Shown here: in pieces, positions 1-7,124 of the stretch
Layout: each line of letters opens with the position of its first letter
How positions within the stretch are numbered: position 1 is the first letter of the stretch
NCBI GenBank assembly: GCA_021153325.1
Contig: JAGKTQ010000028.1
Coordinates: 1-40,516, forward strand
Source: Lachnospiraceae bacterium
Lineage (GTDB): Bacteria; Bacillota; Clostridia; Lachnospirales; Lachnospiraceae
DNA: 40,516 bases
Reading direction: 5' to 3'
The notes under the pieces: model-generated
Seen by the model: only the letters and a program-made list of their open reading frames with translations
Databases searched by the model: none
Told to the model about the DNA's origin: nothing
Position numbers and translations under genes: made by a program

Positions 1-33
1 GATGATTACTAATCGGTCGAGGGCTTATCCTAA
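1..33 (+). rRNA. 23S rRNA, 3' end (partial)
   Basis: The first bases carry the conserved 3' end of bacterial 23S rRNA: an ACTAATCGGTCGAGGGCTT block followed by the TATCC that normally pairs with the 5' end of the molecule. The body of the gene lies left of the window. The exact 3' end is estimated from that terminal pairing segment. No 5S gene follows before the terminator at 122-154, although a short conserved-looking spacer (TGTTCGGTTTTGAAGG near 79-94) is present. Confidence 0.85.
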
Positions 34-121
34 GAAGGTTAGAGGAAGAGATGGAAAGAGAATTAAGATAAGATCAATGTTCGGTTTTGAAGGTATAATA
101 TTAAAAATATACGTTTGAATT

Positions 122-154
122 ACCTTATTTACAATGTGTAGATAAGGTTTTTTT
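122..154 (+). terminator. Intrinsic terminator of the rRNA operon
   Basis: A 12-position stem is visible: ACCTTAT (122-128), one T-G wobble, then TACA/TGTA closing an ATG loop, mirrored by ATAAGGT (142-148). A run of T follows to 154. It lies about 90 bases after the 23S end. The stretch 155-290 after it is AT-rich and shows no gene. Confidence 0.85.
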
Positions 155-292
155 GTGCTTAAAATAATTTTATTTTTAGTATAAAAGCATTTTAAAATGT
201 CAATTCTTTCATAAAAATGTACAAAATAATTGTTTATATTCTTAAAATATTGTCTATTTTTGAAATTTTGTGTGTCTTTTTTGACAAGCATG

Positions 293-301
293 TGATATAA
301 T
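293..301 (+). promoter_or_regulatory. Possible extended -10 promoter of cheV
   Basis: TGATATAAT (293-301) is an extended -10 hexamer (TG-N-TATAAT). A TTGACA at 281-286 is only 9 bases upstream, too close to be its -35. No SigD-type flagellar promoter is seen. The cheV start is 56 bases downstream. Confidence 0.35.
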
Positions 302-356
302 CAACATATGATATGTTTTTCGTATTAATAAAGGGAAAATGTTGTGAGGTGGACAT

Positions 357-1250
357 ATGGATACAAATATTTTACTTGAAAATGGTACTAACGAATTAGA
401 AGTTCTTGAGTTTACTGTAGCAGGTAATTCTTATGGAATTAATGTAGCGAAAATTAGAGAGATTATCACTTATCAACCAGTTACACCTGTTCCAAATTCA
501 CATCCAAGTATTGAAGGAATATTCATGCCAAGAGATGTGATGATTACAGCAATTGACTTAAGAAATTGTCTCCAAAGAGGAACATCTGAGGCAGGCGGTT
601 TGTTTATTATTACGAATTTTAATAAACTTGATATTGCATTTCACGTTGATTCTGTAGTAGGTATTCATCGTGTATCATGGAAAGAGATTATTAAACCGGG
701 TGCAACAGTTTCTACTACTGAGGATGGTATTTCAACAGGAATTATTAAATATGATAATAAATTGATCATTATTTTGGATTTTGAAAAGATTGTAACAGAT
801 ATTAATCCGGAAACAGGATTAAAAACAACAGAGATTGATGCTTTAGGTGAAAGAAGTAGAAGTGACGTTCCTATTTTAATTGCAGAAGATTCAGCATTGC
901 TTAATAAGTTAATTGTAGATTCTCTTAAAAAAGCCGGTTATCATAATTTAATACATACAGAAAATGGTGAAGAAGCATACAAAGTTATTCAGGAATGTAA
1001 AGAGGAAGGTACTCTAGATCAGCATGTAAAATGTGTTATCACTGATATTGAAATGCCACTTATGGATGGTCACCGCCTTACAAAATTGATCAAGGAAGAT
1101 GATGAGACGAAGGATATTCCAGTTGTTATCTTTTCTTCATTAGTAAATGAAGAAATGAAGCGCAAAGGGGAAGCTTTGGGAGCAAATGCTCAGTTATCTA
1201 AACCGGAAATTGGTAATCTTGTGAAAGTTATTGATTCATTAGTTTTATAA
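357..1250 (+). CDS. cheV: CheV chemotaxis coupling protein
   Basis: CheV couples chemoreceptors to the CheA kinase and adjusts adaptation when its receiver is phosphorylated. The 297-residue protein has the family layout: a CheW-like domain (about residues 12-150), a short linker, and a C-terminal receiver (about 172-295). The receiver keeps its key residues: the acidic pair E177/D178, the phospho-acceptor D230 in TDIEMPLMDG, and K282 in SKPE. The start follows GTGAGGTGG. It stands alone between the rRNA terminator and its own terminator at 1275-1311. The window also has a chemoreceptor at 23082, so the host is probably motile. No cheA, cheB or cheR lies nearby. Confidence 0.95.
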   Translation: MDTNILLENGTNELEVLEFTVAGNSYGINVAKIREIITYQPVTPVPNSHPSIEGIFMPRDVMITAIDLRNCLQRGTSEAGGLFIITNFNKLDIAFHVDSVVGIHRVSWKEIIKPGATVSTTEDGISTGIIKYDNKLIIILDFEKIVTDINPETGLKTTEIDALGERSRSDVPILIAEDSALLNKLIVDSLKKAGYHNLIHTENGEEAYKVIQECKEEGTLDQHVKCVITDIEMPLMDGHRLTKLIKEDDETKDIPVVIFSSLVNEEMKRKGEALGANAQLSKPEIGNLVKVIDSLVL

Positions 1251-1274
1251 AACAGATGATATAAAGCCTTTAAA

Positions 1275-1311
1275 GGAAACCGGGATATGGAAAAGTATTC
1301 CGGTTTCTTTT
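1275..1311 (+). terminator. Intrinsic terminator after cheV
   Basis: GAAACCGG (1276-1283) pairs with CCGGTTTC (1300-1307), followed by TTTT. The hairpin sits between cheV and the next gene. It overlaps an upstream in-frame ATG at 1287, which argues that this ATG is not the real start of the next gene. Confidence 0.8.
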
Positions 1312-1340
1312 GTCATGTAACACAAGGAGGAAATTTTATT

Positions 1341-2126
1341 ATGGAAAAATATTTAACGTTATTAAAAGAAAAAATAGAAGCATCAGATATGGTTCTGGTC
1401 GGTATTGGAGAGAGTTTCGGATATACCGAAAAGCAAGCACTTGAAAATAAAGAATATAGTATTTATTTTGATAAATTAAAAGAGGAAAATGAATGGGCAA
1501 TGCCTTATGTGTATGCTAAAGTAGCTGAACAAGAAACAGATGAAAAAGCATATTTAAATTTGGCAAAACTTTTGGAGAATAAAAACTATTTTATTGTATC
1601 TTTAAGGACGGATGATTTAGTATATAAAAAAGAATTTGGATTTAAAGAGGAGAGAATTGTTACACCATGTGGAGGTGTAAGAAAATTGCAGTGTGAAAAT
1701 AATTGCAATAATGATATTTTTGAAGTGCCAAGTGGGGTAACAATCGCTTTGGAAAACTTCTGGGCAAATCCGGAAAATGGTTTGGAAGTGCCAGAACAAA
1801 AGTGTTCAGAATGCAACAAAAATTTGATGTTTAATAGAATGGGTGCTTCTAAGTATTGTGAAGAAGGGTATTTACCAATGTGGGAGAAGTATACAAAGTG
1901 GCTTCAAGGAACATTGAATCATAATTTATGCATTTTGGAATTGGGTGCAGGAATGAAATATCCGTCAGTCATACGCTGGCCGTTTGAAAAGATGGCATTC
2001 TTTAATAAGAAAGCTAGTATTTTCCGTGTACATCACAAATTGTATCAATTGACAGAAGAATTAAGCGAAAAAGGGTATGCAGTACCACAGCATCCGATAG
2101 AATTTCTGTCAAATTCGTTTGAATAA
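1341..2126 (+). CDS. Divergent sirtuin (Sir2)-like protein
   Basis: This 261-residue protein resembles the Sir2 NAD-dependent deacylase fold. It has an N-terminal Rossmann-like segment with VGIGES (about 20-25), a zinc-ribbon-like region with C118-x3-C122 and C155-x2-C158, and a late LELGAGMKYPSVIRWP segment that matches the sirtuin C-terminal nucleotide-binding part. The usual catalytic signature is not intact: where sirtuins have QN-x-D and a catalytic His-Gly, this protein has RTDD and TPCGG (C110). It may therefore have altered or no deacylase activity. The start at 1341 is chosen because AAGGAGG lies 10 bases upstream; an earlier in-frame ATG at 1287 lies in the cheV terminator. No obvious substrate gene is adjacent. 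Confidence 0.6.
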   Translation: MEKYLTLLKEKIEASDMVLVGIGESFGYTEKQALENKEYSIYFDKLKEENEWAMPYVYAKVAEQETDEKAYLNLAKLLENKNYFIVSLRTDDLVYKKEFGFKEERIVTPCGGVRKLQCENNCNNDIFEVPSGVTIALENFWANPENGLEVPEQKCSECNKNLMFNRMGASKYCEEGYLPMWEKYTKWLQGTLNHNLCILELGAGMKYPSVIRWPFEKMAFFNKKASIFRVHHKLYQLTEELSEKGYAVPQHPIEFLSNSFE

Positions 2127-2177
2127 CTACTATATATATGATAAACTATTGCATATATATGGATAAGAACGTTTTGT

Positions 2178-2205
2178 TTGAAATAAGATAAAAACTGTGT
2201 AAAAT
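2178..2205 (+). promoter_or_regulatory. SigA-type promoter
   Basis: TTGAAA (2178-2183), 16 bases, then TAAAAT (2200-2205). It lies 26 bases before the start of the repeat-rich membrane protein and may drive the hisH-hisF-ung genes as well, since no terminator intervenes. Confidence 0.5.
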
Positions 2206-2231
2206 ACATAGGAAAGTGGGGACAGTATTTC

Positions 2232-4085
2232 ATGAGTTCAAATGAAGAATATTTAGACAGCCTGTTAAAAGCAGTAACATCGGAAGGACAGATGGATAAT
2301 CAGGAAAATTCGCTTGATGATGAAATAAATATGGAAACCAGTTTAGAAAATAGCGAGCAAAGCTGGCAAAGTGTTTCTGCGGATGAATTAGATAAAATGT
2401 TGAAAAATGTTGCAGAGTTTGATGTAAATGAGACAACTTTAGATGACGGAATGCATGATACTTATACAGAAGAGGATGATTCGGATTTGGAAGAGAAAGC
2501 ATTTAGTGATCCTGGAGCATTGTTCTTTGAAGGGGAAGAAGAGGAAACGGAAGAAGATCCACTTTTTGCAATTGAAGATATTCCGGAAGAATCCATTTCG
2601 ACGGACGATCATATCGAGGAAAGTAATCTTGAAGAAGATATCATAGGAGCGGCTGACTTAGTAGCAGAGGAAGATGTCATAGGAGCGGCTGACTTAGCAG
2701 AGGAAGATGTCATAGGAGCGGCTGACCTAGTAGCAGAAGAAGATAGTATAGGAGCTGCTGATTTGGTTGCAGAGGAAGACATTATAGGAGCGGCTGATTT
2801 AGTAGAGGAAGAGGTTATCGGAGCTACTGACTTAATGGCGGAAGAGGATATTATCGGTGCGGCTGATTGTGTAGAAGAGAGCTTTGAAGATGAGGGCTTC
2901 AAAGAAATCAGCGATTTACTGGCGAGCTCAAGTGATGGTGACGATGAAATGTTTGCCATGCTTGAAGGTGTAGATGGCGAGGAGAGTGAAGGATTTGATA
3001 TTGGTTTCTTTGATACAGATACAGAAGAGCCAGTCGTAGAAGAAAAAGTAGAAGAAAAGAAGAAAGAAAAAAAGAAAAAAGAAAAAAAGAAAAAGGCAAA
3101 GAAACAAGCAACAGGTGCAGAAGAAAATACAGAAACAGAAGAAAATGCTGAAGGAGCACCGGTAGAAAAAGAAAAGAAAAAAGGAGTCTTTGCACGATTT
3201 GTAAATTTCCTTATGGAAGAAGATGAGGACGAAGAAAGTGAAAAAGCGTTAGAGGCTGATGCCAGTGAATTGCTTTTAGGAGAAGCATCAGGCGAAAATG
3301 CAGCTATTCTGGAAGATCTTGATAAAGAGGACAAGAAATCAGATAAAAAAGAGAAGAAAAAAGGGAAAAAAGAGAAAAAAGGCAAAAAAGGAAAAGCTGC
3401 GGAAAACACAGAAGACGGTGAAGATAACGAATCTGGAGAAGAGGCAGAAAGTAAAGGGAAAAAGAAAAAAGCCAAAAAGGGAAAGAAGAAAAAGGAAAAA
3501 GAAATCGAAGATTGGATGCCGGAAGAACCAAGCAAAAAGATTTCTGTTAAAAAGATAGAAGTTACAGCAGTGTTCTGTCTCACAATTTTGGCAGCAATTT
3601 TGTTGGCAGTGAACTTAATTCCACCGACTTTGCAAAAGAATGATGCAAGAGATGCTTTTTATGCCAAAGATTATGAAAAGGTAATAGAAAGCTTTTATGG
3701 CGAAGACTTAAGCGAAAGTGATTCTATTATGTATGACCGTGCATACACAATCTTAAGAGTGCAGAGAAAAATTGACGGTTACAATAACTATATGAATATG
3801 GGAAAAGAAACGGAAGCATTGAATCAGTTGATCGAGGGTGTAATAAGATACAAGGAAATCTATGCGGATGCGGAAGCGTATAAAGTAACAGATGAAGTAA
3901 ACGCTCTGTATCAGACGATATGCAATGCTTTGCAAAATAAATATGGAATCACTGCACAGGAAGCAGAAGAGCTTTATATGATGGAGGATAAACTGGAGTA
4001 TACTCTGAAACTGGAATCCATTATAAATGGTACGGAATACAGTGCACCAGAGTCTGCGGAGGAAGAGCCGGAGACGGAAGAATAA
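2232..4085 (+). CDS. Repeat-rich acidic/lysine-rich single-pass membrane protein
   Basis: I do not recognise a family for this 617-residue protein. The first ~285 residues are very acidic and include seven tandem copies of an 11-12 residue unit of the type EEDVIGAADLVA (about residues 135-213). Residues about 290-435 alternate lysine-rich blocks (KKKEKKKKEK type) with acidic linkers and are probably disordered. One membrane segment follows at about 444-464. The last ~150 residues are helical, with a DAFYAKDYEKVIESFYGEDL segment resembling a TPR-like helix pair. Topology is predicted as cytoplasmic N-terminus and external C-terminus. The start has a GTGGGG site 10 bases upstream. The last codons are 45 bases before hisH. 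Function unknown; the tail could be a scaffold or a charge-based polymer-binding region. Confidence 0.85.
   Translation: MSSNEEYLDSLLKAVTSEGQMDNQENSLDDEINMETSLENSEQSWQSVSADELDKMLKNVAEFDVNETTLDDGMHDTYTEEDDSDLEEKAFSDPGALFFEGEEEETEEDPLFAIEDIPEESISTDDHIEESNLEEDIIGAADLVAEEDVIGAADLAEEDVIGAADLVAEEDSIGAADLVAEEDIIGAADLVEEEVIGATDLMAEEDIIGAADCVEESFEDEGFKEISDLLASSSDGDDEMFAMLEGVDGEESEGFDIGFFDTDTEEPVVEEKVEEKKKEKKKKEKKKKAKKQATGAEENTETEENAEGAPVEKEKKKGVFARFVNFLMEEDEDEESEKALEADASELLLGEASGENAAILEDLDKEDKKSDKKEKKKGKKEKKGKKGKAAENTEDGEDNESGEEAESKGKKKKAKKGKKKKEKEIEDWMPEEPSKKISVKKIEVTAVFCLTILAAILLAVNLIPPTLQKNDARDAFYAKDYEKVIESFYGEDLSESDSIMYDRAYTILRVQRKIDGYNNYMNMGKETEALNQLIEGVIRYKEIYADAEAYKVTDEVNALYQTICNALQNKYGITAQEAEELYMMEDKLEYTLKLESIINGTEYSAPESAEEEPETEE
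2634..2870 (+). repeat. Tandem in-gene repeat, 7 units of 33-36 bp
   Basis: Seven consecutive units encode variants of D-[IVS]-IGAADLVAEE. Most units contain near-identical DNA around ATAGGAGCGGCTGA, while others have diverged at third positions. The mix of 11- and 12-residue units shows loss or gain of single codons. This is a coding minisatellite, not a CRISPR array. Confidence 0.9.
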
Positions 4086-4130
4086 ATAAAGATGACAGCA
4101 TTATAATTTGACATAAAGGTGGGACGACAA

Positions 4131-4751
4131 GTGATAGCAATTATTGATTACGATGCAGGAAACATTAAAAGTGTAGAAAAAGCAGTGCTTGCGTTGGGTG
4201 AAGAACCGATCGTAACAAGAGAAAGGGAGAAGATTTTATCAGCAGATAAAGTGATTTTACCTGGAGTTGGTTCTTTTGGAGACGCCATGGAGAAAATCCG
4301 TAGTTATGGATTGGAAGAAGTTATTCAGGAAGTAGTAGCTAATAAGACTCCTTTTTTAGGAATTTGTCTTGGATTACAGCTTTTGTTCGAACAAAGTGAA
4401 GAAAGTCCTGGAGTAAAGGGACTTGGTATTTTGAAAGGTAAAATTTTGAGAATACCGGATAAAGAAGGATTGAAAATTCCACATATTGGTTGGAATTCCT
4501 TAAAATTTCCAAAGGAAGGAAGACTGTTTAAGGGATTAAAAGAAGATTCCTATGTTTATTTTGTTCATTCCTATTATTTAAAGGCAGAAGAGGAAGAAAT
4601 CGTAACAGCTACAACCGAATATAGCACTTTGATTCATGCATCAGTGGAAAAAGATAATGTATTTGCATGTCAGTTCCATCCGGAGAAGAGTTCGGATGTC
4701 GGACTTACTATTTTAAAAAATTTTATTAATTTAGACAGGGAGGATAAATAG
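4131..4751 (+). CDS. hisH: Imidazole glycerol phosphate synthase, glutaminase subunit HisH
   Basis: HisH hydrolyses glutamine and passes ammonia to HisF in step five of histidine biosynthesis. The class I glutamine amidotransferase features are present: the nucleophile elbow GICLG with C79 and the C-terminal QFHPEKS with the catalytic His and Glu. The N-terminus (IAIIDYDAGN) is typical. The GTG at 4131 is chosen because AAAGGTGGG lies 6-8 bases upstream and the resulting start fits the family; an upstream GTG at 4119 would sit inside that site. The stop codon is followed directly by the hisF ATG, so translation is probably coupled. No other his gene is in the window. Confidence 0.93.
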   Translation: MIAIIDYDAGNIKSVEKAVLALGEEPIVTREREKILSADKVILPGVGSFGDAMEKIRSYGLEEVIQEVVANKTPFLGICLGLQLLFEQSEESPGVKGLGILKGKILRIPDKEGLKIPHIGWNSLKFPKEGRLFKGLKEDSYVYFVHSYYLKAEEEEIVTATTEYSTLIHASVEKDNVFACQFHPEKSSDVGLTILKNFINLDREDK

Positions 4752-5513
4752 ATGTATACAAAAAGAATTATTCCCTGTTTGGACGTACATAATGGAAGGG
4801 TTGTAAAAGGCGTTAACTTTGTAGATTTAAGAGATGCCGGTGATCCGGTTGAGATTGCAGCAGCTTATGATAAAGCAGGTGCGGACGAACTTGTATTTTT
4901 GGATATTACAGCTTCTTCTGATGCCAGAGCCACGGTCGTAGATATGGTACGAAAAGTAGCGGAAAGAGTTTTTATTCCATTTACCGTTGGTGGAGGAATC
5001 CGTACAGTTGATGATTTTAAGGCAATTTTAAGAGAAGGAGCTGACAAGGTTTCGGTAAATTCAGCTGCGATTATGAATCCGAACTTGATCAGTGAAGCTG
5101 CAGATAAATTCGGTAGTCAGTGTGTGGTTGTAGCAATCGATGCAAAAAGACGTGCAGATGGAAGTGGCTGGAACATATACAAAAATGGCGGACGCGTAGA
5201 TATGGGCATTGATGCAGTAGAGTGGGCAATGAAAGCGGACAAACTAGGAGCCGGTGAAATCTTGCTTACAAGTATGGACTGTGATGGAACGAAAGCGGGA
5301 TATGATATTGAATTGACAAGGATCATTTCAGAAAACGTTTCTATTCCTGTTATTGCGTCAGGTGGTGCAGGCACGATGGAGCATTTTTATGATGCGTTGA
5401 CAGATGGAAAAGCGGATGCAGCTCTTGCGGCTTCTTTATTCCATTATAAAGAGTTAGAAATTAACGAAGTCAAGAAATACTTGCGAGAAAGAAATATTTC
5501 GGTAAGATTATAG
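4752..5513 (+). CDS. hisF: Imidazole glycerol phosphate synthase, cyclase subunit HisF
   Basis: HisF uses HisH-derived ammonia to convert PRFAR to imidazole glycerol phosphate and AICAR. The 253-residue length is normal for this (beta/alpha)8 barrel. Visible hallmarks are the N-terminal RIIPCLDVHNGRVVKG with the catalytic Asp, GGGIRT, the central IDAKR, LLTSMDCDGTKAGYD with the second catalytic Asp, and ASGGAGT, the phosphate-binding loop. The ATG abuts the hisH stop, with AGGGAGG 8 bases upstream. Uracil-DNA glycosylase follows after 11 bases. Confidence 0.96.
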   Translation: MYTKRIIPCLDVHNGRVVKGVNFVDLRDAGDPVEIAAAYDKAGADELVFLDITASSDARATVVDMVRKVAERVFIPFTVGGGIRTVDDFKAILREGADKVSVNSAAIMNPNLISEAADKFGSQCVVVAIDAKRRADGSGWNIYKNGGRVDMGIDAVEWAMKADKLGAGEILLTSMDCDGTKAGYDIELTRIISENVSIPVIASGGAGTMEHFYDALTDGKADAALAASLFHYKELEINEVKKYLRERNISVRL

Positions 5514-5524
5514 AGGGAAAAAAT

Positions 5525-6202
5525 ATGGCTATGATACAAAATGACTGGTTAGAGAGTATCAGTGAAGAATTTAAAAAGCCTTATTATCAGCAATTGTATA
5601 AGTTTATAAGAGAGGAATACAATACCCGTGTAATTTACCCGCCTGCAGATGATATTTTTAATGCATTGCATCTGACACCGCTTAGTGAAGTGAAGGTGTT
5701 GATCTTAGGGCAGGATCCTTATCATAATGAACATCAGGCGCATGGGCTTAGTTTTTCGGTACTTCCAGAACAAAAAGATCTTCCGCCATCCTTGCAAAAT
5801 ATTTATAAAGAATTGCAGGATGATTTGGGATGTTACATACCGAACAATGGTTATTTGGAGAAGTGGGCAAAACAAGGCGTATTGTTGCTAAATACTGTTT
5901 TGACAGTGCGTGCTCATCAGGCTAATTCGCATCAGGGAAAAGGCTGGGAGCAGTTTACGGATGCAATCATTCAAGCGGTAAATGCACAGGACAGACCTAT
6001 TGTATATATGTTGTGGGGAAGACCGGCACAGAGCAAAATTCCGATGCTTACTAATCCCAAGCATTTGATATTAAAAGCACCGCATCCAAGTCCATTGTCA
6101 GCATATCGTGGATTTTTTGGATGTAAGCATTTCAGTCAGGCAAATGCATTTTTAGAGGAAAATGGTGTCATGCCGATTGACTGGCAAATAGAAAATTTAT
6201 AA
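5525..6202 (+). CDS. ung: Uracil-DNA glycosylase, family 1
   Basis: Removes uracil from DNA as the first step of base excision repair. The 225-residue protein has the family 1 catalytic motif GQDPYH (water-activating D64, H67), the uracil-binding LLLNTVLTV segment, and the DNA-intercalating HPSPLSAYRG loop. The start has AGAGGG upstream; a second ATG lies two codons later. It is the last gene before the terminator at 6211-6262 and is probably cotranscribed with hisHF. Confidence 0.96.
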   Translation: MAMIQNDWLESISEEFKKPYYQQLYKFIREEYNTRVIYPPADDIFNALHLTPLSEVKVLILGQDPYHNEHQAHGLSFSVLPEQKDLPPSLQNIYKELQDDLGCYIPNNGYLEKWAKQGVLLLNTVLTVRAHQANSHQGKGWEQFTDAIIQAVNAQDRPIVYMLWGRPAQSKIPMLTNPKHLILKAPHPSPLSAYRGFFGCKHFSQANAFLEENGVMPIDWQIENL

Positions 6203-6210
6203 AGAAAAAT

Positions 6211-6262
6211 ACACCTTCAAATATCAGAAAAAAGAGTGTCTGGTATTTGGAGGTGTTTTTTT
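6211..6262 (+). terminator. Intrinsic terminator after ung
   Basis: A long imperfect stem: ACACCT (6211-6216) and CAAATA pair with TATTTGG and AGGTGT, followed by a run of T to 6262. It closes the hisH-hisF-ung unit. Confidence 0.85.
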
Positions 6263-6302
6263 GATAAATAATATCAGAATATTCTTATAGGATTTATAAA
6301 AG

Positions 6303-6356
6303 TAGTGTTGACAAGTATTATACAAAGATATATAGTGTTCCTATAGAGAACTACTA
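6303..6356 (+). promoter_or_regulatory. Promoter and operator-like repeats before the TrmB-type regulator
   Basis: A strong SigA promoter is present: TTGACA (6308-6313), 17 bases, TATAGT (6331-6336). It is framed by repeated half-sites. TAGTGTT occurs at 6303-6309, over the -35 box, and again at 6333-6339, over the -10 box, exactly 30 bp apart. An inverted copy, GAACTACTA (6348-6356), lies just downstream and pairs with TAGTGTTC apart from one extra base. The layout suggests repression by the regulator encoded just downstream. Confidence 0.65.
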
Positions 6357-6395
6357 AAATGTAACTGATAAAATCAAATTTGCTAGGGAGAAAGA

Positions 6396-7100
6396 ATGGA
6401 CGAATCAACCATTGTAGAAAAATTATTGGATTTTGGATTGACCAGACAGGAAGCAGTCATTTATGTGTGCCTCTTTAAATCCGGTGACCTTACCGGCTAC
6501 GAAGTTGCCAAGCAGACGGGCATTTCCAGATCGAATGTTTATAGTGCATTGGCAGGACTTGTGGAAAAGGGAGCTGCTTATGTTTTGGAAGGAAATGCCA
6601 ATAAATATACACCAGTAATGATTGATGAATTTTGTGATAATAAAATCCGAAATCTGGAGAAAGAGAAACAGTATTTAGTGGAAAATATTCCGCATATGAA
6701 AGTTTCCAAGGAAGGCTACATTACCATAGAAGGATATCGACATATATGTGATAAAATGTACCATATGTTGAAAGCCGCAAAGCAAAGAATCTATTTGTCA
6801 GCACCAGCTCATTTTATTATGCAGTGGGAGGATGAATTACAGAAGCTTACAGCAAGGGAAATAAAGGTAGTTCTTATTACAGATGAAAAACTGGAGATAG
6901 AAAAAAGTATTATTTATCTTTCAGGGAAAAAGGAAGAACAGCTCAGACTGATCATTGATTCGGAATATGTGCTGACCGGGGAAATAACCGGAAAAGACAG
7001 CGATACCTGTTTGTATTGCGGACAACATAATTTTGTAAATGTTTTTAAGGAAGCACTCAGAAATGAAATTAAACTGATAGAGCTTACAGAAAAAAATTAA
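6396..7100 (+). CDS. TrmB-family transcriptional regulator
   Basis: The 234-residue protein begins with a winged-helix domain of the TrmB type (about residues 1-75): LLDFGLTRQEAVIYVCLF, then GYEVAKQTGISRSNVYSAL as recognition helix, then the wing. A short coiled linker (NLEKEKQYLVENI) leads to a C-terminal effector domain (about 105-230). TrmB proteins usually sense sugars or related small molecules, but the ligand here is unknown. The gene precedes lysA by 24 bases with no terminator between, so both probably share the promoter at 6308. Autoregulation is suggested by the repeats over that promoter. The start follows GCTAGGGAGAAAGA. Confidence 0.85.
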   Translation: MDESTIVEKLLDFGLTRQEAVIYVCLFKSGDLTGYEVAKQTGISRSNVYSALAGLVEKGAAYVLEGNANKYTPVMIDEFCDNKIRNLEKEKQYLVENIPHMKVSKEGYITIEGYRHICDKMYHMLKAAKQRIYLSAPAHFIMQWEDELQKLTAREIKVVLITDEKLEIEKSIIYLSGKKEEQLRLIIDSEYVLTGEITGKDSDTCLYCGQHNFVNVFKEALRNEIKLIELTEKN

Positions 7101-7124
7101 AAAACAATAAAGAAGGAGATAAAA

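Noticed and set aside
281..286. TTGACA as -35 box for cheV
   Set aside because: It is 9 bases from the TATAAT at 296, too close for a SigA promoter; the extended -10 reading is preferred.
25..291. Minus-strand open frame of 88 codons
   Set aside because: It covers the 23S rRNA end, the rRNA terminator and an AT-rich spacer, with no ribosome site.
2634..2870. Possible CRISPR-like repeat array
   Set aside because: Units are directly adjacent, without spacers, and keep one reading frame; they are a coding tandem repeat.
2609..3583. Minus-strand open frame of 324 codons rich in Ser and Phe
   Set aside because: It is the shadow of the Lys/Glu-rich repeats of the plus-strand gene, where reverse codons give Ser, Phe and Leu. 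No ribosome site or independent signal.
4119..5513. hisH-hisF as a horizontally acquired sugar-modification pair
   Set aside because: Both proteins show standard histidine-pathway motifs and no surface-polysaccharide genes are nearby.
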